Below, one piece after another: positions 20,052 through 27,648 of a stretch of 64,000 nt of DNA. Position 1 is the first letter of the stretch; each line of letters starts with the position of its first letter. The notes under the pieces are model-generated. The model was not told the DNA's origin, searched no databases, and worked only from the letters and a program-made list of their open reading frames with translations. Origin of the DNA: Actinomyces sp. ZJ308 (GTDB taxonomy: Bacteria; Actinomycetota; Actinomycetes; Actinomycetales; Actinomycetaceae). Location of the stretch: contig NZ_JAAIJY010000004.1 in NCBI RefSeq assembly GCF_011752065.1, positions 1 to 64,000 of the forward strand, in the 5' to 3' direction. A program made the position numbers and the translations under genes.

Positions 20052-21745
20052 TGAGCGTCAGCGCAGTGGCACCATCATCGGCGTCGACCGGCGGTGCGCC
20101 CGGTCTCGGAGTCGGCACAGGCGGCACCGAAGGATCCGTCGCCCTGGCGGGTTGGGGCACGTACGTTCGGATCCTGCTCAGGCGGTTCCGGGTTCAGATC
20201 GTGGCCTGGATCCTGCCGCTGTGGCTGCTGGTCAGTGTCACCGCTCCGAGCTATGAGAGCGTCTACCCCTCGTTGGAGACCCGGGCCGTGCTTATCGAGC
20301 AGGTACGCACCTCTCCGGGGACACGTCTGCTCTACGGCTACGTCCCCACCCCTGGCCGACTCGGTCAGCTCCTGCAGTGGGAGACCGGGACGTTCCTGCT
20401 GGTGTGCACCGCCCTCCTGGCGATCCTGCTGACGAGCCGGATGCTGAGAGGCGACGAGGACGAGGGACTGGTTGAGGTCCTACGCGCTACGGGCGCAGGC
20501 AGGAGGGTTCCGTTCCTCGTGCCGGTCACGGTGGTGTGGGCGGTCGTTGGCGTCCTGTCGGCAGGCGTCGGAGGCATCCTGACCTGGCAGGCCTCGAGCA
20601 TCGGGGAGCTGACGGTCTCCGGCGCCTGGGCAATGGCCGGAACGATGTGCGTGGTGGGCTGGGCGTTCTCGGCTGTTGCGGCGATCGCCTCCCAGCTGGG
20701 AAGGCAGGTCGGATCGGCCAGAGGCCTGTCCATGATCGCGCTCGCGGCCGCCTTCGCGATACGTGTGGCCGCCGACCAGGTCTCAGACGGCAACGGATCC
20801 GACTGGCTGCGGTGGTTCTCCCCCCTGGGCTGGCGTGACCTGGTACGCCCGTACTCCGATGACCGGTTCGCGGTGCTCGTGGTGTGCTGCGCCGTTGACA
20901 TCAGCCTGGTGCTTATCGCCGCGGTGCTGGCCACGCGCCGCGAGTACCTGGACGGTTATCTCCCCGACCGCAGCTCGTCGGGGCGCCGGTGGCGGGTACG
21001 AGGCCACATGGACCTGCTCGCTCGCCTGTCCTGGCGTGGTGTTCTCGGTTGGGCGGTGGCGTCGGCAGGACTCGCGTCGCTGTACGGATCCGTGTCGGGC
21101 AGCGTCAAGGACCTGCTGGCTCCGGACTCCCCGACGGCGTCCTGGGTCGGCAAGATGGCCTCGGGCTCCCCGGTGGAGCAGTTCATGTCGCTGATGACGG
21201 TGGTGACTGTGCTGCTCGTGGCCGTGGCGGCCGTGCGTCGGATGAACCGCCTGGTAGCTCTTGAGCGCGCGGGCCTGGTGGAGGTCGGGCTTGCCGCCGG
21301 AGTCAGTCGTCGTCGTTTGTTCCTCTTGCAGGTTATCGGCGCCGTCATCGAGTCGGTCGTGCTGCTGCTCGTCTCGGCGATGGTTCTGGCGGTGACGACG
21401 GCGACTCAGCTCACGGATGATCATGCCGTGGGGAGGGCCTTCGTGTTCACGGTGAGTCAGCTGCCCGGCATGGTGGCGGCGGTCGGCATCGCGGCGGCGC
21501 TGATCGGTCTGGCGCCGCGAATGGTCGGAGTGTCCTGGGCGGTGGTCGTCTGGAGCGCCTTCGCCCAGTTCTTCGGAGGACTGGTGGAGCTCAAGGACTG
21601 GGCCAAGGACCTCAGCGTGCTCGGGCACCATCTCGACGTCGTCGGGTCCCTTGACTGGAAGCCCCTTGCCGTGCAGTCCGCGGTCGGCCTCCTCGGCATC
21701 GTCATCGGTCTGGTCGCCTACACCCGCCGCGATCTGCCATCCTGA
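20051..21745 (+). CDS. ABC exporter membrane protein (polyketide-antibiotic exporter type)
   Basis: A 564-residue integral membrane protein with about twelve hydrophobic segments in two halves. The FSPLGWRDLVRPYSDDR segment is characteristic of the COG3559-type exporters associated with antibiotic efflux. Together with the upstream ATPase and MerR it forms a three-gene, fully overlapping efflux module. The substrate is unknown. The ~35-residue Gly/Ser-rich N-terminus is predicted to be cytoplasmic. Confidence 0.9.
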   Translation: MSVSAVAPSSASTGGAPGLGVGTGGTEGSVALAGWGTYVRILLRRFRVQIVAWILPLWLLVSVTAPSYESVYPSLETRAVLIEQVRTSPGTRLLYGYVPTPGRLGQLLQWETGTFLLVCTALLAILLTSRMLRGDEDEGLVEVLRATGAGRRVPFLVPVTVVWAVVGVLSAGVGGILTWQASSIGELTVSGAWAMAGTMCVVGWAFSAVAAIASQLGRQVGSARGLSMIALAAAFAIRVAADQVSDGNGSDWLRWFSPLGWRDLVRPYSDDRFAVLVVCCAVDISLVLIAAVLATRREYLDGYLPDRSSSGRRWRVRGHMDLLARLSWRGVLGWAVASAGLASLYGSVSGSVKDLLAPDSPTASWVGKMASGSPVEQFMSLMTVVTVLLVAVAAVRRMNRLVALERAGLVEVGLAAGVSRRRLFLLQVIGAVIESVVLLLVSAMVLAVTTATQLTDDHAVGRAFVFTVSQLPGMVAAVGIAAALIGLAPRMVGVSWAVVVWSAFAQFFGGLVELKDWAKDLSVLGHHLDVVGSLDWKPLAVQSAVGLLGIVIGLVAYTRRDLPS

Positions 21746-21774
21746 CAATGAATCGGGGGTGCTACAGTTGCTAC
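21742..21774 (+). promoter_or_regulatory. Tentative promoter and GCTAC direct repeat upstream of the toxin-antitoxin pair
   Basis: CTGACA (21742-21747) and TACAGT (21763-21768) are separated by 15 nt, overlapping the 3' end of the permease gene. A direct repeat of GCTAC (21761-21765 and 21770-21774) overlaps the -10 region and could be an antitoxin binding site. This is a visual assignment with a short spacer. Confidence 0.35.
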
Positions 21775-21786
21775 GGGGTGATAGAC

Positions 21787-22044
21787 ATGCAGACGATTAT
21801 GCACCGAGAACTGCGCAACCACAGTGCCGCCATCCTCCGTCGCGTCCAGGCCGGCGAAACTTTCGAGATCACCAATAACGGCGAGCCCGTTGCCTTGCTC
21901 TCACCTATTTCTCAAGACCGTCTTTCCCTCCTCAGGCGACGAGGAGCGACCCGCGGAGCGGCTCACGTCGACTTCAGAGCACTGAAACGCACGTCTGAAC
22001 TGGCGTCTCAGGAAGTGCTGGATGATCTTCGTGGGGAGCGATGA
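21787..22044 (+). CDS. Phd/YefM-type antitoxin
   Basis: An 85-residue protein with the antitoxin DNA-binding start MHRELRNHSAAILRRVQAGE, then FEITNNGEPVALLSPI, the classic Phd/YefM pattern (LRxxxxxxLxxVxxGexxxITxxGxPVAxL). The ATG at 21787 with GGGGTG upstream was preferred to an in-frame ATG at 21748. The C-terminal half (RTSELASQEVLDDLRGER) would bind and neutralise the toxin. Its stop overlaps the PIN toxin start as ATGA. Base composition is less GC-rich than the neighbours, consistent with acquisition. Confidence 0.9.
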   Translation: MQTIMHRELRNHSAAILRRVQAGETFEITNNGEPVALLSPISQDRLSLLRRRGATRGAAHVDFRALKRTSELASQEVLDDLRGER

Positions 22045-22436
22045 GCGTCTACTACCTCGACACCTCTGCTGCTTTGAAGCTCCTCATCGAGGAAAAGGAG
22101 TCTGACGCTCTGGCCACCTGGCTCACGGCGTGCACGACCGACGGCCACTGCCTGTGCGCATCCTTCCTTCTTCACACTGAGCTTCACTGCGCCGCCCGAC
22201 GCCGCAACGAGCTCGACCATGAGGCAGCCACCTCTTTGCTTTCAGGGATTGAGCTCATCGACATCTCACGGTCGCACCTCATTGATGCGGCAAGCTCATC
22301 GATGGGATTAAGGACCGCAGACGCCATTCATTTGACGGTGGCGTTGGACATCCAAGCGAACGCCATCGTCACCTACGACATTGAGATGCAGAATGCAGCA
22401 AAATACTGCGGCATACTCCCCGTTGCCCCGTCTTAA
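22041..22436 (+). CDS. PIN-domain toxin (VapC-like)
   Basis: A 131-residue predicted ribonuclease. Acidic metal-binding residues of the PIN fold are in place: YYLDTSAAL near the N-terminus, an E in LLHTELHCAARR, D in RTADAIHLTVAL and D in IVTYDIEMQ. The partner antitoxin is of the Phd/YefM class, a common pairing. Cellular target (tRNA, rRNA or mRNA) is unknown. Confidence 0.9.
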   Translation: MSVYYLDTSAALKLLIEEKESDALATWLTACTTDGHCLCASFLLHTELHCAARRRNELDHEAATSLLSGIELIDISRSHLIDAASSSMGLRTADAIHLTVALDIQANAIVTYDIEMQNAAKYCGILPVAPS

Positions 22437-22468
22437 GGCCTGAGGCAAAGCACCCCCTGCTCCTGTTC

Positions 22469-22828
22469 TCACATCAGATAGGCCGCGCCGACCAGGTGGC
22501 AGACGGCAGCGGCCAGGGGAAAGACCACCATTCCCGGCATGCGGTGCACGACGCCGATCAGCGCGTCTCCGAGTTGGGAGACTGCCGCCGCAATGAGGAT
22601 GAGCGAGGTCAGCGGCTGAAGCGGAGCCAGCCAGACAGCAACGGCAACCAGCACCCCGAGCGGGACGCTCCGGGCCGCGTACATCGCCGGATAGAACCGC
22701 CCTCGCCGCCCGCCATGGCCGGGAGGAGCAAGCATCGCCGGACGGATCACCGCCGCGGCTCCTGCTCCCGCGGAGACGACTCCCAACAACAAGTTCGGCA
22801 GCATCAACCACCACGGCACACGGATCAC
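22469..22828 (-). CDS. Small membrane protein, DUF4267-like
   Basis: A 119-residue protein with four predicted hydrophobic helices (from LPNLLLGVVSAGAGAAAVI to VFPLAAAVCHLVGAAYLM) and the central FYPAMYAARSVPLGV segment typical of small DUF4267-type proteins. Function unknown. It diverges from a MarR-family regulator, separated by a 50-nt region that contains a palindrome, so it is probably the regulator's target. A longer overlapping frame (22308-22814) is rejected because it lacks the hydrophobic pattern. Confidence 0.75.
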   Translation of the reverse strand: MIRVPWWLMLPNLLLGVVSAGAGAAAVIRPAMLAPPGHGGRRGRFYPAMYAARSVPLGVLVAVAVWLAPLQPLTSLILIAAAVSQLGDALIGVVHRMPGMVVFPLAAAVCHLVGAAYLM

Positions 22829-22846
22829 TCCTTCATATCGTTCAGT

Positions 22847-22857
22847 AATGAATCATT
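22847..22857. promoter_or_regulatory. Putative MarR operator
   Basis: AATGA-A-TCATT, a perfect 11-bp AT-rich dyad in the 50-nt divergent gap between the DUF4267-like gene and the MarR gene. Location and composition fit a shared operator; the arms are short, so chance is not excluded. Confidence 0.45.
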
Positions 22858-22878
22858 CTACAGTGTACCGTTGGCGCC

Positions 22879-23334
22879 ATGAGCAGAGAAGACGGTGCCG
22901 CGATCCTGTCATCCACATGCTTCCGGCTCGGCGTCATGGGCAGCCAGATCACCCGGTCGTTCTCACAGCGCATTGGGCACACCGGCCTGACTCACAAGCA
23001 GGTTGGACTACTCGCCGTCGTCGATGCCGGGATGGCGAACTCCCAGCGTGAGATCGCCACACGACTCGACATCGCTCCGAGCCTGGTGGTGTCGTTGGTC
23101 GATCAGCTCGTCGACATCGGCGCCGTACGCAGGACGCGCAGCACGAAGGATCGTCGCGTGCAGGCCATTGAGGTCACCAACGAGGGGCGCAGGCTGCTGC
23201 GACTTGCCGCCGGCATCGTCGAGAAGCTCGACGCCGACTTGCAAGGACACCTCTCCCCCACGGATCACTCGACCCTGGACAGCCTCCTGCCCGCCCTCTT
23301 TCAGGCTGCTGAGACGGTGGGCAACGGGGATTAG
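22879..23334 (+). CDS. MarR-family transcriptional regulator
   Basis: A 151-residue winged-helix regulator. The recognition region reads NSQREIATRLDIAPSLVVSLVDQLVDIG and the wing RTRSTKDRRVQAIEVTNEG, both typical. Flanking helices would form the dimer interface. It diverges from the small membrane protein and runs convergently toward the oxidoreductase, 22 nt away. The ligand is unknown. Confidence 0.92.
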   Translation: MSREDGAAILSSTCFRLGVMGSQITRSFSQRIGHTGLTHKQVGLLAVVDAGMANSQREIATRLDIAPSLVVSLVDQLVDIGAVRRTRSTKDRRVQAIEVTNEGRRLLRLAAGIVEKLDADLQGHLSPTDHSTLDSLLPALFQAAETVGNGD

Positions 23335-23356
23335 CAGCAGCGTTTCCTTTCAAGCA

Positions 23357-24313
23357 TTACCGCGCCAGCACGACGCGCTTTCCTGCAGCCGACGCGCTCT
23401 CCGCATCGCGGTGGGCCTCCACGATCCGATCAAGCGGGTACGTTGCGGCGATCAGTGGTTTGAGCTCTCCAGCATTCACCTGTGCGGCCAGCCAGGTCAG
23501 ATCCTTGGCGCTCGGTTTTCCGGACACCATGCGGATGACCGACCCCGGTGACACCATGGACCGGAGAATGTCCCAGAAGGCTCCGGGCGCAATCGCCGTC
23601 ATGCGGCCTCCAGACTTGAGCAGCCTGCGGTAGGCGGACGCATCAGTACCCGCGGTGTCAACGACGACGTCGTAGCGCCCGGGAATGTCAGAGGGCTTGA
23701 GGTCGTGGTAGTCGAAGACCTGTCGCGCTCCAGCACCGATGGCCGCGTCGCTACGGACGCCGACGACGGCATCCACCTCTCCTCCCATAATGCGGGCGAC
23801 CTGAATCACCGTGGAGCCGACGCCACCGTTTCCTCCCACCACAAGCACCCGATCACCTCGACGAAGCTTGAGGGGACGGAGTGCCTGCACGGCCGTCAGT
23901 CCCGCAAGAGGCAGGGCAGCGGCTTCCGTAAGCGGGACCGCGTCAGGTGCAGGTGCGACCCGGTCGGCACGGACTCGCACATACTGCGCTCCCGCAGCCG
24001 CGCGACCAGGAGGCTTCATCCCCAGGTAGCCCCAGACGCGCCTCCCAACCTCCACTTCCCCGACCCGGCTTCCGACCGCACGAACGACCCCGGCGAAGTC
24101 CACGCCCGAGCCCTTCGGGAACCCCATTCCGTCGAACAGGCGCATTTTTCCTCGCCTTGTCTGGAGGTCGACGGCGTTGACACTGAAGGCTGCGACTTCG
24201 ACAACGACCTCCTTGGGACCAGGCTCCGGCACTGCAGCCGCCCCGATCTCGAGCACCTCCGGACCGCCATAGGAGCGGAACTGCACCGCCCACATCGTGC
24301 TCTGTGCGACCAT
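23357..24313 (-). CDS. NADPH:quinone oxidoreductase-like MDR enzyme
   Basis: A 318-residue zinc-independent medium-chain reductase. The GroES-like half has FSVNAVDLQTRRG and GVDFAGVVRAVG; the cofactor-binding half has VLVVGGNGGVGSTVIQ, the GGxGGVGS fingerprint. No structural or catalytic zinc ligands are present, so reduction of quinones or enones is more likely than alcohol oxidation. The ATG at 24313 has GGGAGGAAAG upstream, and this Shine-Dalgarno lies in one arm of the 50-bp palindrome. The TetR gene 83 nt upstream on the same strand is the obvious controller. Confidence 0.9.
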   Translation of the reverse strand: MVAQSTMWAVQFRSYGGPEVLEIGAAAVPEPGPKEVVVEVAAFSVNAVDLQTRRGKMRLFDGMGFPKGSGVDFAGVVRAVGSRVGEVEVGRRVWGYLGMKPPGRAAAGAQYVRVRADRVAPAPDAVPLTEAAALPLAGLTAVQALRPLKLRRGDRVLVVGGNGGVGSTVIQVARIMGGEVDAVVGVRSDAAIGAGARQVFDYHDLKPSDIPGRYDVVVDTAGTDASAYRRLLKSGGRMTAIAPGAFWDILRSMVSPGSVIRMVSGKPSAKDLTWLAAQVNAGELKPLIAATYPLDRIVEAHRDAESASAAGKRVVLAR

Positions 24314-24316
24314 CTT

Positions 24317-24366
24317 TCCTCCCTCTGTTGCGCTACGCTACGTAGCGTAGCGCAACAGAGGGAGGA
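24317..24366. promoter_or_regulatory. Perfect 50-bp palindrome containing the oxidoreductase ribosome binding site
   Basis: Two 25-nt arms meet without any spacer between 24341 and 24342; every one of the 25 pairs is complementary. The core is CGCTACGCTAC/GTAGCGTAGCG and the outer part CTCCCTCTGTT/AACAGAGGGAG. On the minus strand the distal arm contains the AGGGAGGA Shine-Dalgarno just before the oxidoreductase ATG. It may act as a double TetR operator, as a translation-blocking hairpin when transcribed from upstream, or both (inference). Confidence 0.85.
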
Positions 24367-24396
24367 GTGCCACAAGCAGGTTCATGTCCGTAGGAC

Positions 24397-24999
24397 TCAG
24401 GCTCGCCGGTCGGCTGCCAGGAGCGTCAGCAGAACCTCCGTGAGCTCCTGTCGGAGCAGGTCGGGCTGCATCTGGCCGAGAAGATGCACATGCACGTACG
24501 GAACACCGAGCAGCGCCGCGTACAGGCTGTCAACATCGACGCCCGTACACATCTCCCCCCGGGAGGAGGCGCGATCGACCATGGCCTCGATGTCGGCGCG
24601 CACAACGGCTACGACGCTGCGTTGCAGCCTCGAGGTGAGGTCAGGATCGCCGGCCATGTCGGCGAGCAGTCCCGGAAGCGTGCTCCTACCGGGTTCGATG
24701 GCGATGAGGTCAACCACCTGGCCGGCGAGCGCATCGATGTCTGCGGTTAGAGAACCGGAATCAGTAAGCCCTTCGGCGTCACGGCGGTGAATGACCAGGT
24801 CGAACACCATCTCCGCCTTCGACTGCCAGCGCCGGTAGATCGTTGTCTTGGCGACCCCCGACTGCCTGGATACTCCTTCGATCGTCAGGGCCTGGTACCC
24901 GTGGGTCGCCAGCTGTTGAAGAACGGCCTCAGACAGCCGGGCGTCAGTGTGGGCGCGACGTCGTGAGACGGCACCATTCTGTTGCGCGGCGTTGGGCAT
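24397..24999 (-). CDS. TetR-family transcriptional regulator
   Basis: A 200-residue repressor. The N-terminal helix-turn-helix reads LATHGYQALTIEGVSRQSGVAKTTIYRRWQSKAEM, seen as LTIEGVSRQSGVAKTTIYRRW. ATG 24999 is set by a strong GGAGG ribosome binding site nine nt upstream; the frame stays open to 25020. The ligand domain begins near residue 65 and is unassigned. It is co-directional with, and upstream of, the oxidoreductase, with the palindrome between them. Confidence 0.94.
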   Translation of the reverse strand: MPNAAQQNGAVSRRRAHTDARLSEAVLQQLATHGYQALTIEGVSRQSGVAKTTIYRRWQSKAEMVFDLVIHRRDAEGLTDSGSLTADIDALAGQVVDLIAIEPGRSTLPGLLADMAGDPDLTSRLQRSVVAVVRADIEAMVDRASSRGEMCTGVDVDSLYAALLGVPYVHVHLLGQMQPDLLRQELTEVLLTLLAADRRA

Positions 25000-25058
25000 G
25001 GAGCGCCTCCTTCGTCTCACGAGGGGGACCGTTCCCTCCCTGCCTCAACGTTAGGGCA

Positions 25059-25480
25059 TCAGCCCCTGTCAGCCCGGTAGCGCTCAAGCGTGCGAGCCAG
25101 GTAGTCGATGACGTCCTGACGCAGGTACTCGGGGGTGATGACGCAGGCATCCGGACCGAGCCGGAGTCGTCAAGGCACACCTCGGCGAGGATTTCGACCT
25201 CCTCGATCCGAGAGAACTTGGTGAAGCGGACCTCACCGTCGTGTGAGGCGCACAGGTACCAGCTGCGACCGGCGGCAACCATTCCATGCGGGTCGACGAC
25301 GTCCTGCGTCGTCGTTCTCGACCTGTGCCGGAAGACCATGCGCAACCGGTGTCGAGTGAGGACCGCTTCTTGAACGGTGCGGAAGACGGCGTCGGCCCGT
25401 TCGCTCTCAGGCAGGGGCAGCCAAATCATCGACAGCAGTCGGTCAGCACGCACGGACTCATCTTCGCAGGTACATGACAC
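25059..25480 (-). pseudogene. Decayed WYL-domain (YafY-type) regulator
   Basis: Fragments of a WYL regulator can be read in two frames. In the first, VRADRLLSM (the start of the usual helix-turn-helix) jumps straight to ESERADAVFRTVQEAVL, so most of the DNA-binding domain and inter-domain region is missing. The WYL-like segment TTQDVVDPHGMVAAGRSWYL and RFTKFSRIEEVEIL follows. Near 25165-25180 the frame shifts, and the natural C-terminus (DACVITPEYLRQDVIDYLAR, ending ERYRADRG) continues in another frame to the stop at 25059. An intact long frame of 178 codons exists but loses family resemblance after the shift. It diverges from the VOC gene. Confidence 0.75.
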
Positions 25481-25557
25481 AAGGTGTCACCAATCGTCTC
25501 TAACCTCGACGCCGTCCGAACGCGCCGCGTACCCGTGAGAGACCCAGGAGCATCACT

Positions 25558-25944
25558 ATGACCGACTTCATTCCCAACAGCGTCATCCTCTACGTGTCCG
25601 ATGTTGAAACAAGCACCGCCTTCTACCGCAGAGTTCTGGGCTCAGGTCCCATTGAGACCTATCCCGGATTCAGCGTCTTCCAGCTGTCTGAGGACGTGAC
25701 TCTCGGCCTGCAGGCGGCCGACGAGATCGAGCCCGCTGCCGAGCCGTACGTCGGCGGTGGCGAGCTGAGCCTGAGCGACGTCGAACACGCCGACGTCGAC
25801 CGCCTTTACGTGCAGTGGAAGACGCTGGGCATTCCGATGGTTCTGGAGCCGACCGTCCTCGAGTTCGGCTACACCTTCGTGGCCACCGACCCCGATGGGC
25901 ACCGCCTGCGCGTGTGCGCCACCGACACCTCGAGCTTCAGCTGA
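25558..25944 (+). CDS. VOC superfamily (glyoxalase/bleomycin-resistance-like) protein
   Basis: A 128-residue single VOC domain: VILYVSDVETSTAFYRRVLG at the start and FVATDPDGHRLRVCA at the end are typical. Metal ligands are not obvious, so a binding or resistance role is as likely as an enzymatic one. Adjacent YafY/WYL regulators commonly control such genes; here the divergent WYL gene is decayed, so regulation may have been lost. Confidence 0.88.
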   Translation: MTDFIPNSVILYVSDVETSTAFYRRVLGSGPIETYPGFSVFQLSEDVTLGLQAADEIEPAAEPYVGGGELSLSDVEHADVDRLYVQWKTLGIPMVLEPTVLEFGYTFVATDPDGHRLRVCATDTSSFS

Positions 25945-25965
25945 CCGGAGACGTCGACTCGCCCG

Positions 25966-26841
25966 TCAGCGCGTACGCGACTCGATGTACCGTGCCAGCG
26001 CGCCCAGCGCCCAGTTCACGATGACGTAGGCGACCGCGATGATGACGTAGGTTTGGAAGAAGACGGACAGGCGGGCGTCGATCTTCGCCTGGCCGATCAT
26101 TGTGGAGCCCCGATACATGAGCTCGGGGTAGGCGAGCACGTAGGCCAGCGTGGTTCCCTTGATAATGGTCACCATCTGGGTGATGAGGGTCGGGAGCATG
26201 AGACGCAGAGCCTGCGGCGCCAGGATGAGACGCATCGTGAGTGACCTGCTCATCCCCAGCGCCAGCGCGGCCTCGGTCTGGCCCCGGTCCAGCGCCCGGA
26301 CACCGGAGCGGAAGACCTCCGCCGTCGTCGCCGAGGTGCACATGACAACGGGCAGAACCAGCTTCCAGAAGTCCGAGACCTCGACGAAACGAGGAACCAC
26401 GAGCAGGAAGAAGTAGACGAGCAGCAGCATCGGCACCGCACGCATGGCGTCGATCCACAAGCCGACAAGCCACCTTATGGGCCGGTTGTCCAGCATACGG
26501 AGCCACCCCAGAACGATCCCCAGGGGAAAGGTGATGACAGCGGCAACCAGCCCCAGGGACAGGGTGTTCCCGGCGGCCTCCAGAAGCTGACTGACGACCG
26601 AGCGCCCCAGGAAGTAGCGCCACTCGGGGTAGTCGAGCTGGCCGGCGAGATCCAGACGGTAGAGGACCGCACCCGTGAGGGCCACGATTCCGATGACCGC
26701 GATGACCGACCCGACGGCGATCATCATGCGCCCCCGCGGCCCGGGCTCATCGAAGAGCAGGGCGGCGTCCGTCGCCCCGGAGTCCCTGCCCCGCTGCTTG
26801 GCGGGGCGGGAGTCCGCCATGGGCATGATGTCTGAGCTCAT
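25966..26841 (-). CDS. Amino-acid ABC transporter permease (GluD-like)
   Basis: Second membrane subunit of a polar amino-acid importer, 291 aa. A cytoplasmic N-terminal tail with Asp/Arg residues precedes five or six helices; the EAA-loop region is ALALGMSRSLTMRLILAPQALR. The start overlaps the stop of the preceding permease by 4 nt (ATGA). By gene order (ATPase, binding protein, permease, permease) the set matches gluABCD, the glutamate importer of corynebacteria; specificity remains inferred. Confidence 0.92.
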   Translation of the reverse strand: MSSDIMPMADSRPAKQRGRDSGATDAALLFDEPGPRGRMMIAVGSVIAVIGIVALTGAVLYRLDLAGQLDYPEWRYFLGRSVVSQLLEAAGNTLSLGLVAAVITFPLGIVLGWLRMLDNRPIRWLVGLWIDAMRAVPMLLLVYFFLLVVPRFVEVSDFWKLVLPVVMCTSATTAEVFRSGVRALDRGQTEAALALGMSRSLTMRLILAPQALRLMLPTLITQMVTIIKGTTLAYVLAYPELMYRGSTMIGQAKIDARLSVFFQTYVIIAVAYVIVNWALGALARYIESRTR

Positions 26842-27494
26842 GCTCGCTCCTTCCCCATGTACTCGAGGCGTCTCTCAAGGAGCCCGCCGAGCTTCGTGGC
26901 GGCGAAGGCGATGGCCAGGTATGTGAGGCCGGAGGTGAGGAAGGTGATGACACCCGCAGCCTGGTCCCGGTTGATCTGCTGGGTGACGGCCGTCAGCTCG
27001 ACGACGCCGATCGCCGCCGCGAGTGAGGAGCCGATGAGGCAGGCGATGAAGATGTTGACCAGGGGCTGGATCGTGCGCGCCAGGGCCTGGGGCAGGACGA
27101 TGCCGCGGATGATGAGGCCGAAGGGCATGCCCAGGGCACGGGCCGCCTCGATCTGCCCCTTCGGCACCGAGTTGATTCCGCTGCGCACCGTCTCGCACAC
27201 GAATCCGGATGAGGAGAAGATCAGTGCGACGATCACCGACCAGAACAGGGGGATCCTGATGCCGACGTTGGGAAGTGCCAGACCGATGAGCACCATGAGG
27301 CACAGGTTGGGGATGTTGCAGGCCACCGTCACCCACGCCGCACCCAGTGCCCGCAGTGGAGGGATGGGGCCGACCCGGAAGATGGCCATGAGCGAGCCCA
27401 GGACCAGTCCGCCCAGGTAGGACAGCATGGAGATCACCAGCGTGATGAGCAGCCCTGAACCGATATCAGCGAGATTGTCGGTGATGGCACTCAT
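26838..27494 (-). CDS. Amino-acid ABC transporter permease (GluC-like)
   Basis: 218-aa HisM/GlnP-family permease with helices around LITLVISMLSYLGGLVLGS and VIVALIFSSSGFVCETV, and the ATPase-contacting loop EAARALGMPFGLIIRGIVLPQAL. Forms a heterodimer with the downstream permease. It follows the binding-protein gene after a 154-nt gap that holds a hairpin. Confidence 0.93.
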   Translation of the reverse strand: MSAITDNLADIGSGLLITLVISMLSYLGGLVLGSLMAIFRVGPIPPLRALGAAWVTVACNIPNLCLMVLIGLALPNVGIRIPLFWSVIVALIFSSSGFVCETVRSGINSVPKGQIEAARALGMPFGLIIRGIVLPQALARTIQPLVNIFIACLIGSSLAAAIGVVELTAVTQQINRDQAAGVITFLTSGLTYLAIAFAATKLGGLLERRLEYMGKERA

Positions 27495-27577
27495 GGTCGC
27501 CTCCTTGAAAGATGTGGGTCGTCACCATGACGGCGGGTCAAGCGCGTTGGACCAACGGTGGACCAATACTGGCTGTC

Positions 27578-27621
27578 GCGTCGTCGACCCTGCAAAGGGA
27601 CCTCATTCGGGTCGACGACGC
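27578..27621 (-). terminator. Intercistronic hairpin between binding-protein and permease genes
   Basis: 13-bp perfect inverted repeat GCGTCGTCGACCC (27578-27590) / GGGTCGACGACGC (27609-27621) with an 18-nt loop, 27 nt past the binding-protein stop. In importer operons such a hairpin usually allows partial termination and 3'-end protection, so the binding protein is made in excess of the permeases. No promoter is evident after it. Confidence 0.65.
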
Positions 27622-27648
27622 AACGAGCCTGATGGGCAGCGACCTCGG

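Noticed and set aside
22308-22814. 168-codon minus frame overlapping the small membrane protein
   Set aside because: Arg/Gly-rich with no hydrophobic pattern; it also runs into the antisense of the PIN toxin gene.
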